From DATKPE01 sp035524335 (lineage in GTDB: Bacteria > Bacteroidota > Ignavibacteria > UBA10030 > SZUA-254): 64,000 bases of DNA. Below the pieces are notes generated by a model that did not search any database, was not told the origin of the DNA, and was given only the letters and a program-made list of their open reading frames with translations. The DNA is taken from contig DATKPE010000023.1 of assembly GCA_035524335.1 (NCBI GenBank), forward strand, positions 1-64,000, given 5' to 3'. The position numbers were made by a program, and so were the translations under genes. Shown in pieces: positions 17,674 to 26,897 of the stretch; positions within the stretch are counted from its first letter, which is position 1; the number at the start of each line of letters is the position of its first letter.

Positions 17674-18323
17674 ACGTACTGCTCCTTGTCGGCAAACAGT
17701 TCCCTTCGTTCGCGGATACGGAATGCGGTCCCGCCGTCCGCGTGTCTCATTCCCTGCGGTCTCTGCCAATCGGAAACTCCGACGGCGGCCGCGCGTGCAC
17801 TGCGAAGCCGGCCGAACGAGAGTTCTTCCTCCTCCGGCCTGGCAACCTCCTGCGCTACGGCCTTCGGCATCCGTCCTCTTCCCGCCGCGGACGCCAGACC
17901 CAGAAGCCTCCGGACAAGTCGCCGCCTTCGGGCGGGACTCCGGTATGCCATGCCGAAGAACACCAGAAATGTCCCGGCCAGGGCGGTCAGCCCGCTGAAT
18001 GCCGCAAGCGCCAGCCTGTTGCCGAATAGACGGCGAAAAGTCGTCCATACCGATTCTCCCGTTTCAGGAGCAGGCCCCCAGTCTGCAGGATCGACGAGTT
18101 CCACCGATCCTATGCCGCTGCGCGAGATCATCGAGCCGCGGATTTTCCGCGCAACGACCGCTCCGATATCGACGAGGCGGACGCGGCGCGCGGACTGTTC
18201 CGGCGTCTGCTGGATCGCGGCCGCGGCCGGATGCCGGGCGGTCACTACTTCGTAGGTGACCCCGCCGGTCAGCAGTACCGAGCAGGTCAGCAGTATCCAG
18301 AGGGCGATCCTTCCATGCATCAT
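17670..18323 (-). CDS. Membrane protein of unknown function inside the flagellar run
   Basis: The product has 217 residues. There is a hydrophobic helix at the N-terminus (IALWILLTCSVLLTGGVTY), about 75 residues probably outside the cytoplasm, a second helix (LALAAFSGLTALAGTFLVFF), then an Arg-rich cytoplasmic tail of about 90 residues (SPARRRRLVRRLLG). I do not recognise a family. Its stop overlaps the flgF start (ATGA), and its start overlaps the pseudokinase gene by 4 bases, so it is translated within the flagellar transcript. Two helices with a basic tail would suit a membrane scaffold or export accessory, but this is speculation. Confidence 0.7.
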   Translation of the reverse strand: MMHGRIALWILLTCSVLLTGGVTYEVVTARHPAAAAIQQTPEQSARRVRLVDIGAVVARKIRGSMISRSGIGSVELVDPADWGPAPETGESVWTTFRRLFGNRLALAAFSGLTALAGTFLVFFGMAYRSPARRRRLVRRLLGLASAAGRGRMPKAVAQEVARPEEEELSFGRLRSARAAAVGVSDWQRPQGMRHADGGTAFRIRERRELFADKEQYV

Positions 18324-19648
18324 GCGGTCCTCGCTTTCGGCAGATTGATCGTCATTGTGGTGGTATGCCCCTTCTCCCGTTCGATATTGATGGTGCCGCC
18401 GAGCAGTGAAAAAAACCTGCGCGCATGGAGCAGTCCAAGGTCGGCTTCCTGCCTGCCGCTTGTCTGGAACGGTCTGAATTCCCGGATGCCGAGGTTGCCT
18501 TTCATCTCGGCTCCGGCGGCGGAGAAGGAAACCTGGACGGAGGTCTTTCCGGGCTCGGTCGCAATCGTCACTTTTCCCCCTTTCGGCATCGCATCCCGGG
18601 CGCTTGCCAGAAGGCTCAGGAGGAGATGCTGAAGGTGATGTTCGTGCCCGGTAACGACCGGCGGTTCGGCCGCGCAGGCTGTTTCTATTTCAATGCCCGC
18701 CTCGCTGAACTCCTGGTGAACCGCATGGACGAGAGTTTCGATTGCCCGGTTGATCGGTATACTGGCGAGAAGGGGGCTGGCATGGACATCAGCGGCGACT
18801 TTCGCCAGATGTTCCGAGACATCCCGGAGCCGTCCCACCTCCCGCGTGATACTCCAGGCGGTCTTGCCGCTGACCTGGCCGTTCCGGGCCGAGGTGAGCT
18901 TCCGGTCGATCGCGTCGAGCGGTTCCGCCAGATCGCGGTTGACGGCCGTGGCCAATTCTTCCAGCATCGCGAGACGCGCGCCCCGGATCATGCCGGTCAG
19001 CGTCTGGACCTGCGCCTCCTCACCCATTGCCGGCAGGATGTCGTCGTGCCACCGGTCGATGCCGGCCGCGGCCTGCCGTGCGAGCACCGTGAGGAGCCTG
19101 ATATCCCGTTCACGGAATTCCAGCCGGGGTTTTTCCGTATAGACAAGGTAGACCCCTCGTGCCTCGTTTCTGATGTACAAAGGGATGATGACGAAATTCC
19201 TGTTGGATCCGGACGGCGAGATGGTTTCCGGATCGGGAAGTACGACCGACATGCGTTCCGCGATCACCCAGTCGATAATGCCGTTTCCGAGAAGATCGCG
19301 GGCCTCCTTTTCGAGGGCGTGCGATTTGAGCGCCCGGAATGGAATAAGCTGTTTTGCCATCGGACCGAGAACAAAGAAATTCGAATCGAGGACAGGGACG
19401 ATCTGGTCTGTCAGATCCATCAGCATGCTCACAATCCGTTCCGGGTCGGATGCGGAGCTGACCACTTCAGACAGCTGGTGCATGGCGGCGAGAGCATCCG
19501 GGATATCGTTCACCGGGTGCTGGTCGATGTCGGTCTTGTCGGCATGCCGTCGGAGAGATTCGATCGAATGCTCATATTCCCTGATCGAGGCACCCCTGCC
19601 TTTTCCGGAACCGGCGGGAAGGCCGTCGGGTGTGATCGTGCCGGTCAT
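18320..19648 (-). CDS. GAF-domain protein with a degenerate histidine kinase module
   Basis: The product has 442 residues. Residues about 60-205 form a GAF-like sensor domain, followed by a HisKA/HATPase-like region. Where kinases have a histidine (H-E-x-x-N-P-L), this protein has VNRDLAEPLDAID, with Asn and no His. The N box reads LLSLLASARDAMP. The G1 box lacks its Asp (SFSAAGAEMKG), and only a G2-like GLLHARRFFSLLGG remains. It is therefore probably a pseudokinase that binds a partner or a nucleotide rather than phosphorylating. It is coupled by 4-base overlaps to the HDOD gene before it and the membrane protein after it. Confidence 0.75.
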   Translation of the reverse strand: MTGTITPDGLPAGSGKGRGASIREYEHSIESLRRHADKTDIDQHPVNDIPDALAAMHQLSEVVSSASDPERIVSMLMDLTDQIVPVLDSNFFVLGPMAKQLIPFRALKSHALEKEARDLLGNGIIDWVIAERMSVVLPDPETISPSGSNRNFVIIPLYIRNEARGVYLVYTEKPRLEFRERDIRLLTVLARQAAAGIDRWHDDILPAMGEEAQVQTLTGMIRGARLAMLEELATAVNRDLAEPLDAIDRKLTSARNGQVSGKTAWSITREVGRLRDVSEHLAKVAADVHASPLLASIPINRAIETLVHAVHQEFSEAGIEIETACAAEPPVVTGHEHHLQHLLLSLLASARDAMPKGGKVTIATEPGKTSVQVSFSAAGAEMKGNLGIREFRPFQTSGRQEADLGLLHARRFFSLLGGTINIEREKGHTTTMTINLPKARTA

Positions 19649-20556
19649 AGTGTTCCTCCGTGCCTCATGATCAGATCCTTCGAATGCTGGACGGCATCCT
19701 GGAGGACCTCGCTGTAATTCCGTGCATACTCCTCGAGCGCTTCATGGCCGTCGAGACCGAGGAGCCTGCACGCCTCATCGTCGCACTCATTACCCCGGTC
19801 GAAATCGGCCGGTGCGGGGGAGATCCTGTTGGCGAGCATATCGGCGCAGTGGGTAAGTGCGGCGAGTTCCGGATTCTTTGCCGCGACGCTCGGCGTATGG
19901 TGAAACCTGATCGCTTCCGCGAGATGATCGGGGAGGTTCCAGCGTTCTGCGAGCCAGCCGCCGACATCCGCATGCGTGACCCCGAGGACCTGTTCCTCGG
20001 CCTCGAGGTACCTGCAGCCGGTGTTTCTGACCATCTCCCTGACCTCGTGAAAATCCTTGTTGAAGTACCGGTGAAGGACGGTCACCCCCATGTCATGCAG
20101 GAGGCCCGCAACGAAGACTTCGCCGCTGACCCTGTAGCCGAGGTCCTGTGCAAGACGGTGGGCGATACTCCCTGTCGATATCGAATGCTCCCAGAACTGC
20201 GTTCCTTCGAACGCCTCATCACCGTCTTTTTCGATCGAACTGACGAGGGAGATGCCAGTCACAAGCTCCTTGAGAACCTCAAATCCCATGACGATGATCG
20301 CGAACTGGACGGTGGAGATCCTCTTCGGGTATCCGTAGAACGGCGAATTGGCGATTTTGAGCACCTTTGCCGTCAGGGCCTGATCGGCGGAGATGATCTT
20401 GCCGAGTTTCGCCGCGCTGGTCCGGGGGTCGTCGGCCAGATCGGTCACCGTTTTCGCGACGGCAGGGAGCGCCGGGAGCTGAATAATGGTCTTCACTTTT
20501 TCCCGTATCCTGTCGCGCGTCATCTTGCCGCGGGTATGGTCGGTCTCTGCGATCAT
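19645..20556 (-). CDS. HDOD-domain signalling protein
   Basis: The product has 303 residues. The ATG at 20556 is chosen because a purine-rich site precedes it and the upstream extension would run into fliA. The HDOD signature is clear: LPALPAVAKTVTDLADDP, ISADQALTAKVLKIANSPFYG, FVAGLLHDMGVTVLHRYF, and LPDHLAEAIRFHHTPS. HDOD proteins are non-catalytic relatives of HD phosphohydrolases that take part in signalling, including chemotaxis and motility control. It follows fliA by 38 bases. Confidence 0.85.
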   Translation of the reverse strand: MIAETDHTRGKMTRDRIREKVKTIIQLPALPAVAKTVTDLADDPRTSAAKLGKIISADQALTAKVLKIANSPFYGYPKRISTVQFAIIVMGFEVLKELVTGISLVSSIEKDGDEAFEGTQFWEHSISTGSIAHRLAQDLGYRVSGEVFVAGLLHDMGVTVLHRYFNKDFHEVREMVRNTGCRYLEAEEQVLGVTHADVGGWLAERWNLPDHLAEAIRFHHTPSVAAKNPELAALTHCADMLANRISPAPADFDRGNECDDEACRLLGLDGHEALEEYARNYSEVLQDAVQHSKDLIMRHGGTL

Positions 20557-20594
20557 TGGCCTGCCTTCCTGTCCTGTCGTTCGTTGTGATTGAT

Positions 20595-21380
20595 TCACTG
20601 GAGCACGTCCGCGCATTCATCCCGGAGCTCGTCGAGCACGGCCGCATGGATCTGACTGATCCGGGACTCACTGATGTCGAGTACGTCCGCGATTTCCGTA
20701 AACTTGAGTCCTTCATAATAATGAAGAACGATCACGAGCCGCTCCCGCCGCGGCAGTTTTGCGATTTCCGCGGCGAGCCGTCGTTTCACTTCCTCGTCCT
20801 GGATGCGCTCTTCCGGTTCCGCACCATCCCCGGCGGCAAGCTCCTCGACATCCTTGACCACCGGATGCCGGTCGGCCTCCAGGCGAAGGGAATGTCCCTG
20901 ACGCACGATTGCATAATACTCGTCCGAGGAAAGCGCATGGTTTTTCGCAAACACCGCCACCGCGGCTTGATCACCGGCGTTATTTTCGAAATGACTGACG
21001 ACATCGTTCGACACACGCATTTTCCTGCGGTCGGATCTGGAGACCCGGTCGAGTTTCCTCAATTCATCCTGAATCGTCCCCTGAATCCGGACAGCCGCAT
21101 AGGTCTCAAATTTGGCCCCCCGGCCGGGATTGAACCGTTCGATCGCATCCATGAGCCCGAGCATCCCGATCTGCGTCAGATCCTCCCTGTCGAGCGGAGA
21201 TTTTGCCGTCGCGGGAATTCCCGTGAATCGCTGGACAACGTATCTGACCAGCGGGGTATAAGCAAGGGCCAGCTGTCCTTTTTCCTCCTCCGACCTGGTC
21301 CGTCGGTAGTTGTCCCAGAGAAGCCCGATCGCGTCGGGCGGACTGTTTTTCTCTTCAGATGCGGCGCGTTTTTCGATCAT
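20595..21380 (-). CDS. fliA: Flagellar sigma factor FliA (sigma-28)
   Basis: The 261-residue sigma-70-family protein has region 2 (LTQIGMLGLMDAIERFNPGRGAKFETYAAVRIQGTIQDELR), region 3, and region 4 (LPRRERLVIVLHYYEGLKFTEIADVLDISESRISQIHAAVL). Length and motifs are those of sigma-28. It should read the TAAAGTCC-11-GCCGATAT promoter of fliC. Its anti-sigma factor FlgM is encoded at the end of the fliC unit. It overlaps the small membrane protein gene upstream by 4 bases. Confidence 0.95.
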   Translation of the reverse strand: MIEKRAASEEKNSPPDAIGLLWDNYRRTRSEEEKGQLALAYTPLVRYVVQRFTGIPATAKSPLDREDLTQIGMLGLMDAIERFNPGRGAKFETYAAVRIQGTIQDELRKLDRVSRSDRRKMRVSNDVVSHFENNAGDQAAVAVFAKNHALSSDEYYAIVRQGHSLRLEADRHPVVKDVEELAAGDGAEPEERIQDEEVKRRLAAEIAKLPRRERLVIVLHYYEGLKFTEIADVLDISESRISQIHAAVLDELRDECADVLQ

Positions 21381-21631
21381 CTGGCTCCGACGGCGCTCCC
21401 GTTAGTTTTTTTCTGCTGTACCGGACGTTCAACAGGCTGTTCCGCCGGCTTTTTCATCCGTCCCGCCACCAGCAGGGTCGTCACGAGAACAATCACGATA
21501 AGGCCGACAACGCTGACCAGGACAATGAACGATTTCGTCACCACATCGATCACCGAAAGACTCTGCGAGGCGAAAATGACAATGGCGATGCAGAATGCCA
21601 GGAGCGCCATTTCTAGAATTATCCTAGTCAT
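21377..21631 (-). CDS. Small two-helix membrane protein between flhG and fliA
   Basis: The product has 84 residues: two hydrophobic helices (LEMALLAFCIAIVIFA and FIVLVSVVGLIVIVLVTTLL) and a basic, Pro/Gln-rich C-terminal tail. Its start overlaps the flhG stop by 8 bases and its stop overlaps the fliA start by 4, so it is embedded in the flagellar transcript and probably translated in step with both. I recognise no family. A role near FlhF/FlhG at the cell pole or at the export gate is possible but not shown. Confidence 0.65.
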   Translation of the reverse strand: MTRIILEMALLAFCIAIVIFASQSLSVIDVVTKSFIVLVSVVGLIVIVLVTTLLVAGRMKKPAEQPVERPVQQKKTNGSAVGAR

Positions 21632-22490
21632 TCTGTTCCGCTCCTTCCGCTCCGACCGCCATCACATTTCCCGCAATCTCCCCCGCGACACGCCCCAGCG
21701 AATGCGCGGCGGCGCAGTCCGGATACCGTATCACGACCGGCTCCTGATCCGCAATCGCCTTCTGCACACAGGAGTCCGCTGGCACGGCGCCGTAATACCG
21801 GAGCTTCATGTTCAGAAACCGGTGCGCCGCCGCTTTCAGTTTTCCGAATGCGTCTTCCCCCTCCCGGAAAGACGGGACATTGTTCACGATGACTCCCGCC
21901 GCCGTATCCCGCTTCCGTCCCACGGCGATCTTGAGCGCGGCATATGCATCGACAATCGCGGTGATCTCGGCGGTCGTCACCACCAACAGTTCATCCGAAC
22001 CCGCGGCAAATCCTGCCGGACCGGTCCCGAACCCCGAGGCAGTATCGATAATGACGAAGCGGCACCCGGCTCCCGCCTCAGCAATCTCCGCACACACCCT
22101 CGCCTCCTCTTCCGCCGGGATCCTGTCGGAAGCAATGTCGCCCGATGGTCCCGGCAGAAAGAACAGGTTTGGCCGCGCCTCGACAAGAATATCGGCAGCC
22201 CGGGCACTCCCCCGGTAGACGTCGTCGATACGGTGCTCGGGCGTGATGCCGAGCATCAGATCCAGATTCCCGACATTCGGATCGCCGTCCACCAGCAATA
22301 CCTGATTTCCCCCGTCCGCCAGCACGGCCGCCAGGTTGAGCGCGATGGTGCTCTTGCCCACCCCGCCTTTTCCGCTCATCACCGACACAATGTACGGCCG
22401 GCGCCGGACGGCCGGACGTTCCGTCCGAAGCACCATCTGACGCAGATCCTCCGCCTGATCGGCCACCGCCATCATTTCAGGCATGCGCAA
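21624..22490 (-). CDS. flhG: FlhG (MinD-like ATPase controlling flagellar number)
   Basis: The product has 288 residues. A deviant Walker A (SGKGGVGKST), the switch region (LLVDGDPNVGNLDLML) and VIIDTASGFG mark a MinD/ParA ATPase. The N-terminal DQAEDLRQMV matches the DQAxxLR helix with which FlhG stimulates the FlhF GTPase. Its start overlaps the end of flhF by 14 bases. It is followed by a small membrane protein and fliA. Confidence 0.92.
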   Translation of the reverse strand: MRMPEMMAVADQAEDLRQMVLRTERPAVRRRPYIVSVMSGKGGVGKSTIALNLAAVLADGGNQVLLVDGDPNVGNLDLMLGITPEHRIDDVYRGSARAADILVEARPNLFFLPGPSGDIASDRIPAEEEARVCAEIAEAGAGCRFVIIDTASGFGTGPAGFAAGSDELLVVTTAEITAIVDAYAALKIAVGRKRDTAAGVIVNNVPSFREGEDAFGKLKAAAHRFLNMKLRYYGAVPADSCVQKAIADQEPVVIRYPDCAAAHSLGRVAGEIAGNVMAVGAEGAEQND

Positions 22491-23715
22491 GCTCTCCTTC
22501 CCACATCAGCGAAGCGATCTGTTCCGGGTCCGCTTCCAGTATGTCGTAGGGCACCGTCTGCCCGGTCGTCAGGTAGGAAACCGGCGGAGCGGACCCCGCA
22601 ACGGCGGAAAGAAGCGCCCCGGTCGTCACCGCCTCGTCGATTTTGGAAAAGATCAGGTTCGTAGGCGACAGCGGCATGAACCTGTCGATGATGTCCCGCA
22701 GTGTCTTCCGACCCGATGTGGCGCTCACCACCAGATGCGTTTCGTCAGGTTCCGCCGCCGCCACCATCTCCCTGAGTTCCCGAAGTTCCTTCTCCTTCCG
22801 CTGGCTCCTTCCCACCGTGTCGATGAACACCACATCGTGCTCTCTGAAGCCGGCGCAGAGCGACCTGACCTCAGCCGGCGACGAGGCGACTTCCATCGGC
22901 AGATCGGTGATAGAGGCAAACATCCGAAGCTGTTCGACCGCGCCGATCCTGTACGTATCGAAGGATATCAGCCCGACCGTCCGGCCGTGCATCAGTTTTT
23001 CGATCGCGGAGAGCTTCGCAATTGTGGTCGTCTTGCCGACGCCGGTCGGCCCTACAAGCGCCACAACTTTCGGACGATTGGAGCGACCCGACGTCGCGAC
23101 GCCGGTGCGGATTCGCGCCGCGATTGCCTCCATTATCGCCTGCTCCACTCCGCCCGCCGTGAGCATGCCCAATTCCCCGGTCTTATCCCTGATCCCGTGC
23201 ACAAGCTCGGCGGCCAGAGCCGGATCGACGTCGTTCGCGGCGAGCTTCTCGTAGGCTCCCCGCAGAGATTCCGGGAGAAGCGGAATCTTTGCCGTCCGGA
23301 GATGATCCGCGACCTCCCGCATCGTGGACCGCAGTTCGGCCATTTCCGCTCCGAACAGCCGCTCCTCGCCGCCGGTTCTGCGCAGTCCGGATTCCGCCCG
23401 GTTCTCGCCGGCTGGCGTTGCCGGATCCCGCCGGTTTCCCGTCATGGGCGGGCGGGGGCGGAAGTCCGTCTTTTCCGCCATCGAAACCATGCGGCTGAGC
23501 GACTGCCCGAACGACTCCGTTTCCGGCCCTCTGCCGGAATCCGCTTCCAGTCCCGCGGTATCCACCGCCGCGGTGATCTCGTAGAGTTCCCGGTTCGCAT
23601 CGGCAGTCTCCCGGCGGGTTGCGGCGTGCAGGATGATCGCGTCCTCGCCGAACTCCTTCTTCATCTGATCGGTCACATCGCGCACGGATGGACCCGTAAA
23701 TTTCTTAATTCGCAT
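22477..23715 (-). CDS. flhF: FlhF (SRP-type GTPase for flagellar placement)
   Basis: The ATG at 23715 with TGGAG upstream gives MRIKKFTGPSVRDVTDQM, the canonical FlhF N-terminus; the product has 412 residues. The B domain is Arg/Pro-rich. The GTPase domain has GPTGVGKTTTIAKL (G1), ISFDTYRIGAVEQL, DVVFIDTVGRSQ (G3-like) and NLIFSKIDEA (G4 region). FlhF recruits early flagellar components to the pole. It overlaps the end of flhA by 11 bases. Confidence 0.93.
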   Translation of the reverse strand: MRIKKFTGPSVRDVTDQMKKEFGEDAIILHAATRRETADANRELYEITAAVDTAGLEADSGRGPETESFGQSLSRMVSMAEKTDFRPRPPMTGNRRDPATPAGENRAESGLRRTGGEERLFGAEMAELRSTMREVADHLRTAKIPLLPESLRGAYEKLAANDVDPALAAELVHGIRDKTGELGMLTAGGVEQAIMEAIAARIRTGVATSGRSNRPKVVALVGPTGVGKTTTIAKLSAIEKLMHGRTVGLISFDTYRIGAVEQLRMFASITDLPMEVASSPAEVRSLCAGFREHDVVFIDTVGRSQRKEKELRELREMVAAAEPDETHLVVSATSGRKTLRDIIDRFMPLSPTNLIFSKIDEAVTTGALLSAVAGSAPPVSYLTTGQTVPYDILEADPEQIASLMWEGELAHA

Positions 23716-25804
23716 TGCTGGGCTCCAGTTTTCCGACAAACTCTATTTCGGCCTCGGCCGGCAGTTCGGTATAGGAGAGAACCGCAACATCCGGAAACGC
23801 CGTGTGGATGAGACGGTAAAAGTACGGCCGTACCGTCGCGGCACAGACGATGACCGCTCTGTATCCCGCGGCGGCCGCGGTGCGGATATTTTCGGTGAGC
23901 GTCTCATGGATGCCCCTGACCGTTTCCGGAGAGAGACCGAGGCTCGGACTGTTCTCCCTCTGGTTCTGGAGGGCGGCCGAAAGCTGTTGTTCGAGGCGCG
24001 GATCCATGGCTATGGCGTGAATGAGCCTGTTCTCATCCTGGTAGATCCGCGCGATCGTCTCGGAGAGCGAGTGCCTGACATATTCCGTCAGAACATCGAC
24101 ATTTTTGGTGACGCGGGAATAATCGGCGAGCGACTCCAGAATTGTGACCAGGTCGCGGACCGGCACGCCCTCCCGCAGGAGGTTCTGCAGAACCTTCTGG
24201 ATCGTCCCGGTGGGGAGGACCTCCGGCGTCAGCTCGTCCACAACGGCGGGATAATCCTTTTTGAGATTGTCGATCAGTTTTTTCGTGTCCTGACGGCCGA
24301 GGATCTTGTCCGCATTTTTCCTCAGAACTTCCTGGATATGGGTGGATATCACTGTCGAAGGTTCAACGACGGTGTATCCCGCAATTTCGGCGCGTTCCCG
24401 CTCTGCGCCGGTGATCCAGACGGCCGGAAAACCGAATGTCGGGTCATGAACGGACGTGCCTTTCAGTTCGGCCGTCGCCCGCCCGGAATTGATCGCAAGG
24501 TAGTGGCCCATTTTCAGCCGGTCGCTCGAGACCACATTCCCCCGGATCTTGATCACGTACTGGTTCGGCTCCAACTGCAGATTATCGCGCACCCGTATCG
24601 GCGGAATGATGATGCCGAGGTCGAGTGCCACCTGTTTGCGGATGTTCGTGATGCGGGTGAAGAGGTCGCCTCCCTGCGACTCGTCGACCAGCGAGATGAG
24701 GGAGTAGCCGATTTCCAGTTCGAGCGCATCGACCTGGAGGTAGTCCTGGATGTTTTCCTGCCGCGGAGCCGCATCCGCCTCCACAGGTGCCGGACGGGCG
24801 ACGGCATTCTTCTGATCCCGGAAGGTGACATATCCGACGCTCCCCGTCAGCCCCGAGAGCATGAGGAACGGAATCATCGGAAGTCCGGGAACGATCGCGA
24901 AGAGCATCAGCGCTCCGGAGGCGATGAGAAGCGCCTTCGGCCTGCCAAGGAGCTGGGTTTTCAGCTCGACATCCAGCGGCCGTCCCGACGTGCTTCTGGT
25001 GACGATCAGACCGGCGGCCGTCGCGACAATCAGGGCCGGAATCTGGGTCACAAGACCTTCACCCACGGTCAGGAGGGTATAGGTCCGGAGAGCGTCGGTA
25101 AACGACAGTCCGCGCTGTGCGACCCCGATGATGAATCCGCCCAGGATATTGACGAGGTTGATGAGAAGGCCGGCAATCGCGTCGCCCTTGACAAACTTGC
25201 TCGCGCCGTCCATGGCGCCGTAGAATTCGGCTTCGCGGGCAATCTGGGCGCGCCGTTCCCGCGCCTCGCGCTCGGTGATCAGCCCTGCGTTCAGATCGGC
25301 GTCGATCGCCATCTGCTTGCCCGGCATGGCGTCGAGGGTAAACCGGGCCGCGACCTCGGCGATTCTTCCCGCACCCTTGACGATGACCACGAACTGGATG
25401 ATGATCAGGATCAGGAAGATCACGAACCCGACGGTATAATTCCCCTTGACGACGAACGAGCCGAATGCGCTGATCACCTCGCCGGCATACCCCTCGCCCA
25501 GAATAAGCCGGGTCGAGGCGACATTGAGCGAGAGACGGAAAATGGTCAGCATCAGAAGCAGTCCCGGAAACACCGACAATTCGAGCGGTTCGGTGATATA
25601 CATCGACACCATGAGAATCAGGATGGCCATGGTGATGTTGACCGCCAGGAGAAGGTCCAGCATCACCGGTGGAAGCGGAACGATCATGAGCGCCAGAATC
25701 ATGATGACCCCGGCCGCGAGCGTGATATCGCTGTTGCGCCCGAGCGTCCTCCGGATCGCTCCCCCGATAAAACCGCCCGCCCTGTGTGCCAGCGCCGCTT
25801 CCAT
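23705..25804 (-). CDS. flhA: Flagellar export gate protein FlhA
   Basis: The product has 699 residues. The N-terminal half has about eight membrane helices with the conserved FHIPEP-family loop (GKQMAIDADLNAGLITEREARERR). The cytoplasmic half has the ring-forming subdomains (LEIGYSLISLVDESQGGDL, GYTVVEPSTVISTHIQEVL). FlhA couples proton flow to export and docks chaperone-substrate complexes. The gene lies between flhB and flhF, with 6 bases to flhB. Confidence 0.96.
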   Translation of the reverse strand: MEAALAHRAGGFIGGAIRRTLGRNSDITLAAGVIMILALMIVPLPPVMLDLLLAVNITMAILILMVSMYITEPLELSVFPGLLLMLTIFRLSLNVASTRLILGEGYAGEVISAFGSFVVKGNYTVGFVIFLILIIIQFVVIVKGAGRIAEVAARFTLDAMPGKQMAIDADLNAGLITEREARERRAQIAREAEFYGAMDGASKFVKGDAIAGLLINLVNILGGFIIGVAQRGLSFTDALRTYTLLTVGEGLVTQIPALIVATAAGLIVTRSTSGRPLDVELKTQLLGRPKALLIASGALMLFAIVPGLPMIPFLMLSGLTGSVGYVTFRDQKNAVARPAPVEADAAPRQENIQDYLQVDALELEIGYSLISLVDESQGGDLFTRITNIRKQVALDLGIIIPPIRVRDNLQLEPNQYVIKIRGNVVSSDRLKMGHYLAINSGRATAELKGTSVHDPTFGFPAVWITGAERERAEIAGYTVVEPSTVISTHIQEVLRKNADKILGRQDTKKLIDNLKKDYPAVVDELTPEVLPTGTIQKVLQNLLREGVPVRDLVTILESLADYSRVTKNVDVLTEYVRHSLSETIARIYQDENRLIHAIAMDPRLEQQLSAALQNQRENSPSLGLSPETVRGIHETLTENIRTAAAAGYRAVIVCAATVRPYFYRLIHTAFPDVAVLSYTELPAEAEIEFVGKLEPSNAN

Positions 25805-25810
25805 GATCCC

Positions 25811-26893
25811 TTAGATTCTCCGTTTTCCCGGCTTCGCGTGCTTCAGCCGGTAGATGTAGGCGAGGACCTGAGCAACTGCCTGGAATAATTTTTCCGGAAT
25901 TTCCTCGCCGATGTCGATCGTCTGGTAGAGCGTCCGCGCGAGCATCCTGTCTTCGACGATCGGAACATGGTGCTCGGCGGCGATCTCCCGGATCCTCTGC
26001 GCCATATGGTCAGCCCCCTTGGCCACCACCTTCGGCGCCGACATTTTTTCCGCGTCGTACTTCAGGGCGACGGCATAGTGGGTCGGGTTGGTCACCACCA
26101 CGTCGGCCTTCGGCACATCGTGCATCATCCGCCGGTAGGCGATCCGCCGCTGGAGAAGGCGGATTCTGCTCTTCACGATCGGATCACCGTCGGTCTGCTT
26201 CGACTCCTCCTTCAGCTCCTGCTTCGTCATCCGGAGATCCTGTTCATACTGGTACCGCTGATAGAAATAATCGAGCGCCGCGAGACCGAGAAAGGCAAGG
26301 CCGATCTTCAGCCCGATGCCGAGCGATCCGCTCACGATCGCATCCGCTATGGACGGCACATCCCCGTTCATCAGCTCGAACGCCCCGTTCACCAGGTTTC
26401 TGACGGCGTAGTAGGCGATCGCGGCGATGATCACCACCTTGAGGAGGTTTTTGAGGACTTCGACAATCGTCCTCTGGGAAAAAAACATCTTCCGGAGACC
26501 CGAAAGGGGATTGATGTTCTCGAACCGCGGAGTCAACGCTTCCGCCGATATCATGAATCCCACCTGGGCGACACTGATCCCGATGCCGATGAGAAGAAGT
26601 CCGGCAAACACCGGAAGGAGCGCGAGCGTCATCCCGCCCACCTGCTGAAGCGCGATCTCGCGGAGATTCTCCACATTCACCTGCGTCACACCGGCAGACC
26701 CGAGGGACGACCGGAACACATCGGTCAGATGCCCGATGACCATCGGGCCGCTGAACGAGAGGATGAACAGGCCCACCATGAGGATCACCGCCGAATTCAG
26801 TTCCGCGCTCCGCGCGACCTTGCCGCGTTTGCGCGTATCCTCCTTCTTCTTCGGAGTCGCCTGTTCGGTTTTTTCCTGGAACGATTCCGGCAT
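25811..26893 (-). CDS. flhB: Flagellar export switch protein FlhB
   Basis: The product has 360 residues with the N-terminal signature EKTEQATPKKKEDTRKRGKV, four membrane helices, and the autocleavage site NPTHYAVALKYD in the cytoplasmic domain. Cleavage within NPTH is what switches export from rod/hook to filament substrates together with FliK, which is also encoded here. It lies 4 bases after fliR. Confidence 0.96.
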   Translation of the reverse strand: MPESFQEKTEQATPKKKEDTRKRGKVARSAELNSAVILMVGLFILSFSGPMVIGHLTDVFRSSLGSAGVTQVNVENLREIALQQVGGMTLALLPVFAGLLLIGIGISVAQVGFMISAEALTPRFENINPLSGLRKMFFSQRTIVEVLKNLLKVVIIAAIAYYAVRNLVNGAFELMNGDVPSIADAIVSGSLGIGLKIGLAFLGLAALDYFYQRYQYEQDLRMTKQELKEESKQTDGDPIVKSRIRLLQRRIAYRRMMHDVPKADVVVTNPTHYAVALKYDAEKMSAPKVVAKGADHMAQRIREIAAEHHVPIVEDRMLARTLYQTIDIGEEIPEKLFQAVAQVLAYIYRLKHAKPGKRRI

Positions 26894-26897
26894 CTTC

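Noticed and set aside
17674..18048. Upstream extension of flgF by 125 codons
   Set aside because: The added residues are compositionally odd, belong to DNA already coding for the membrane protein, and the internal ATG has a good Shine-Dalgarno sequence and gives the family's N-terminus.
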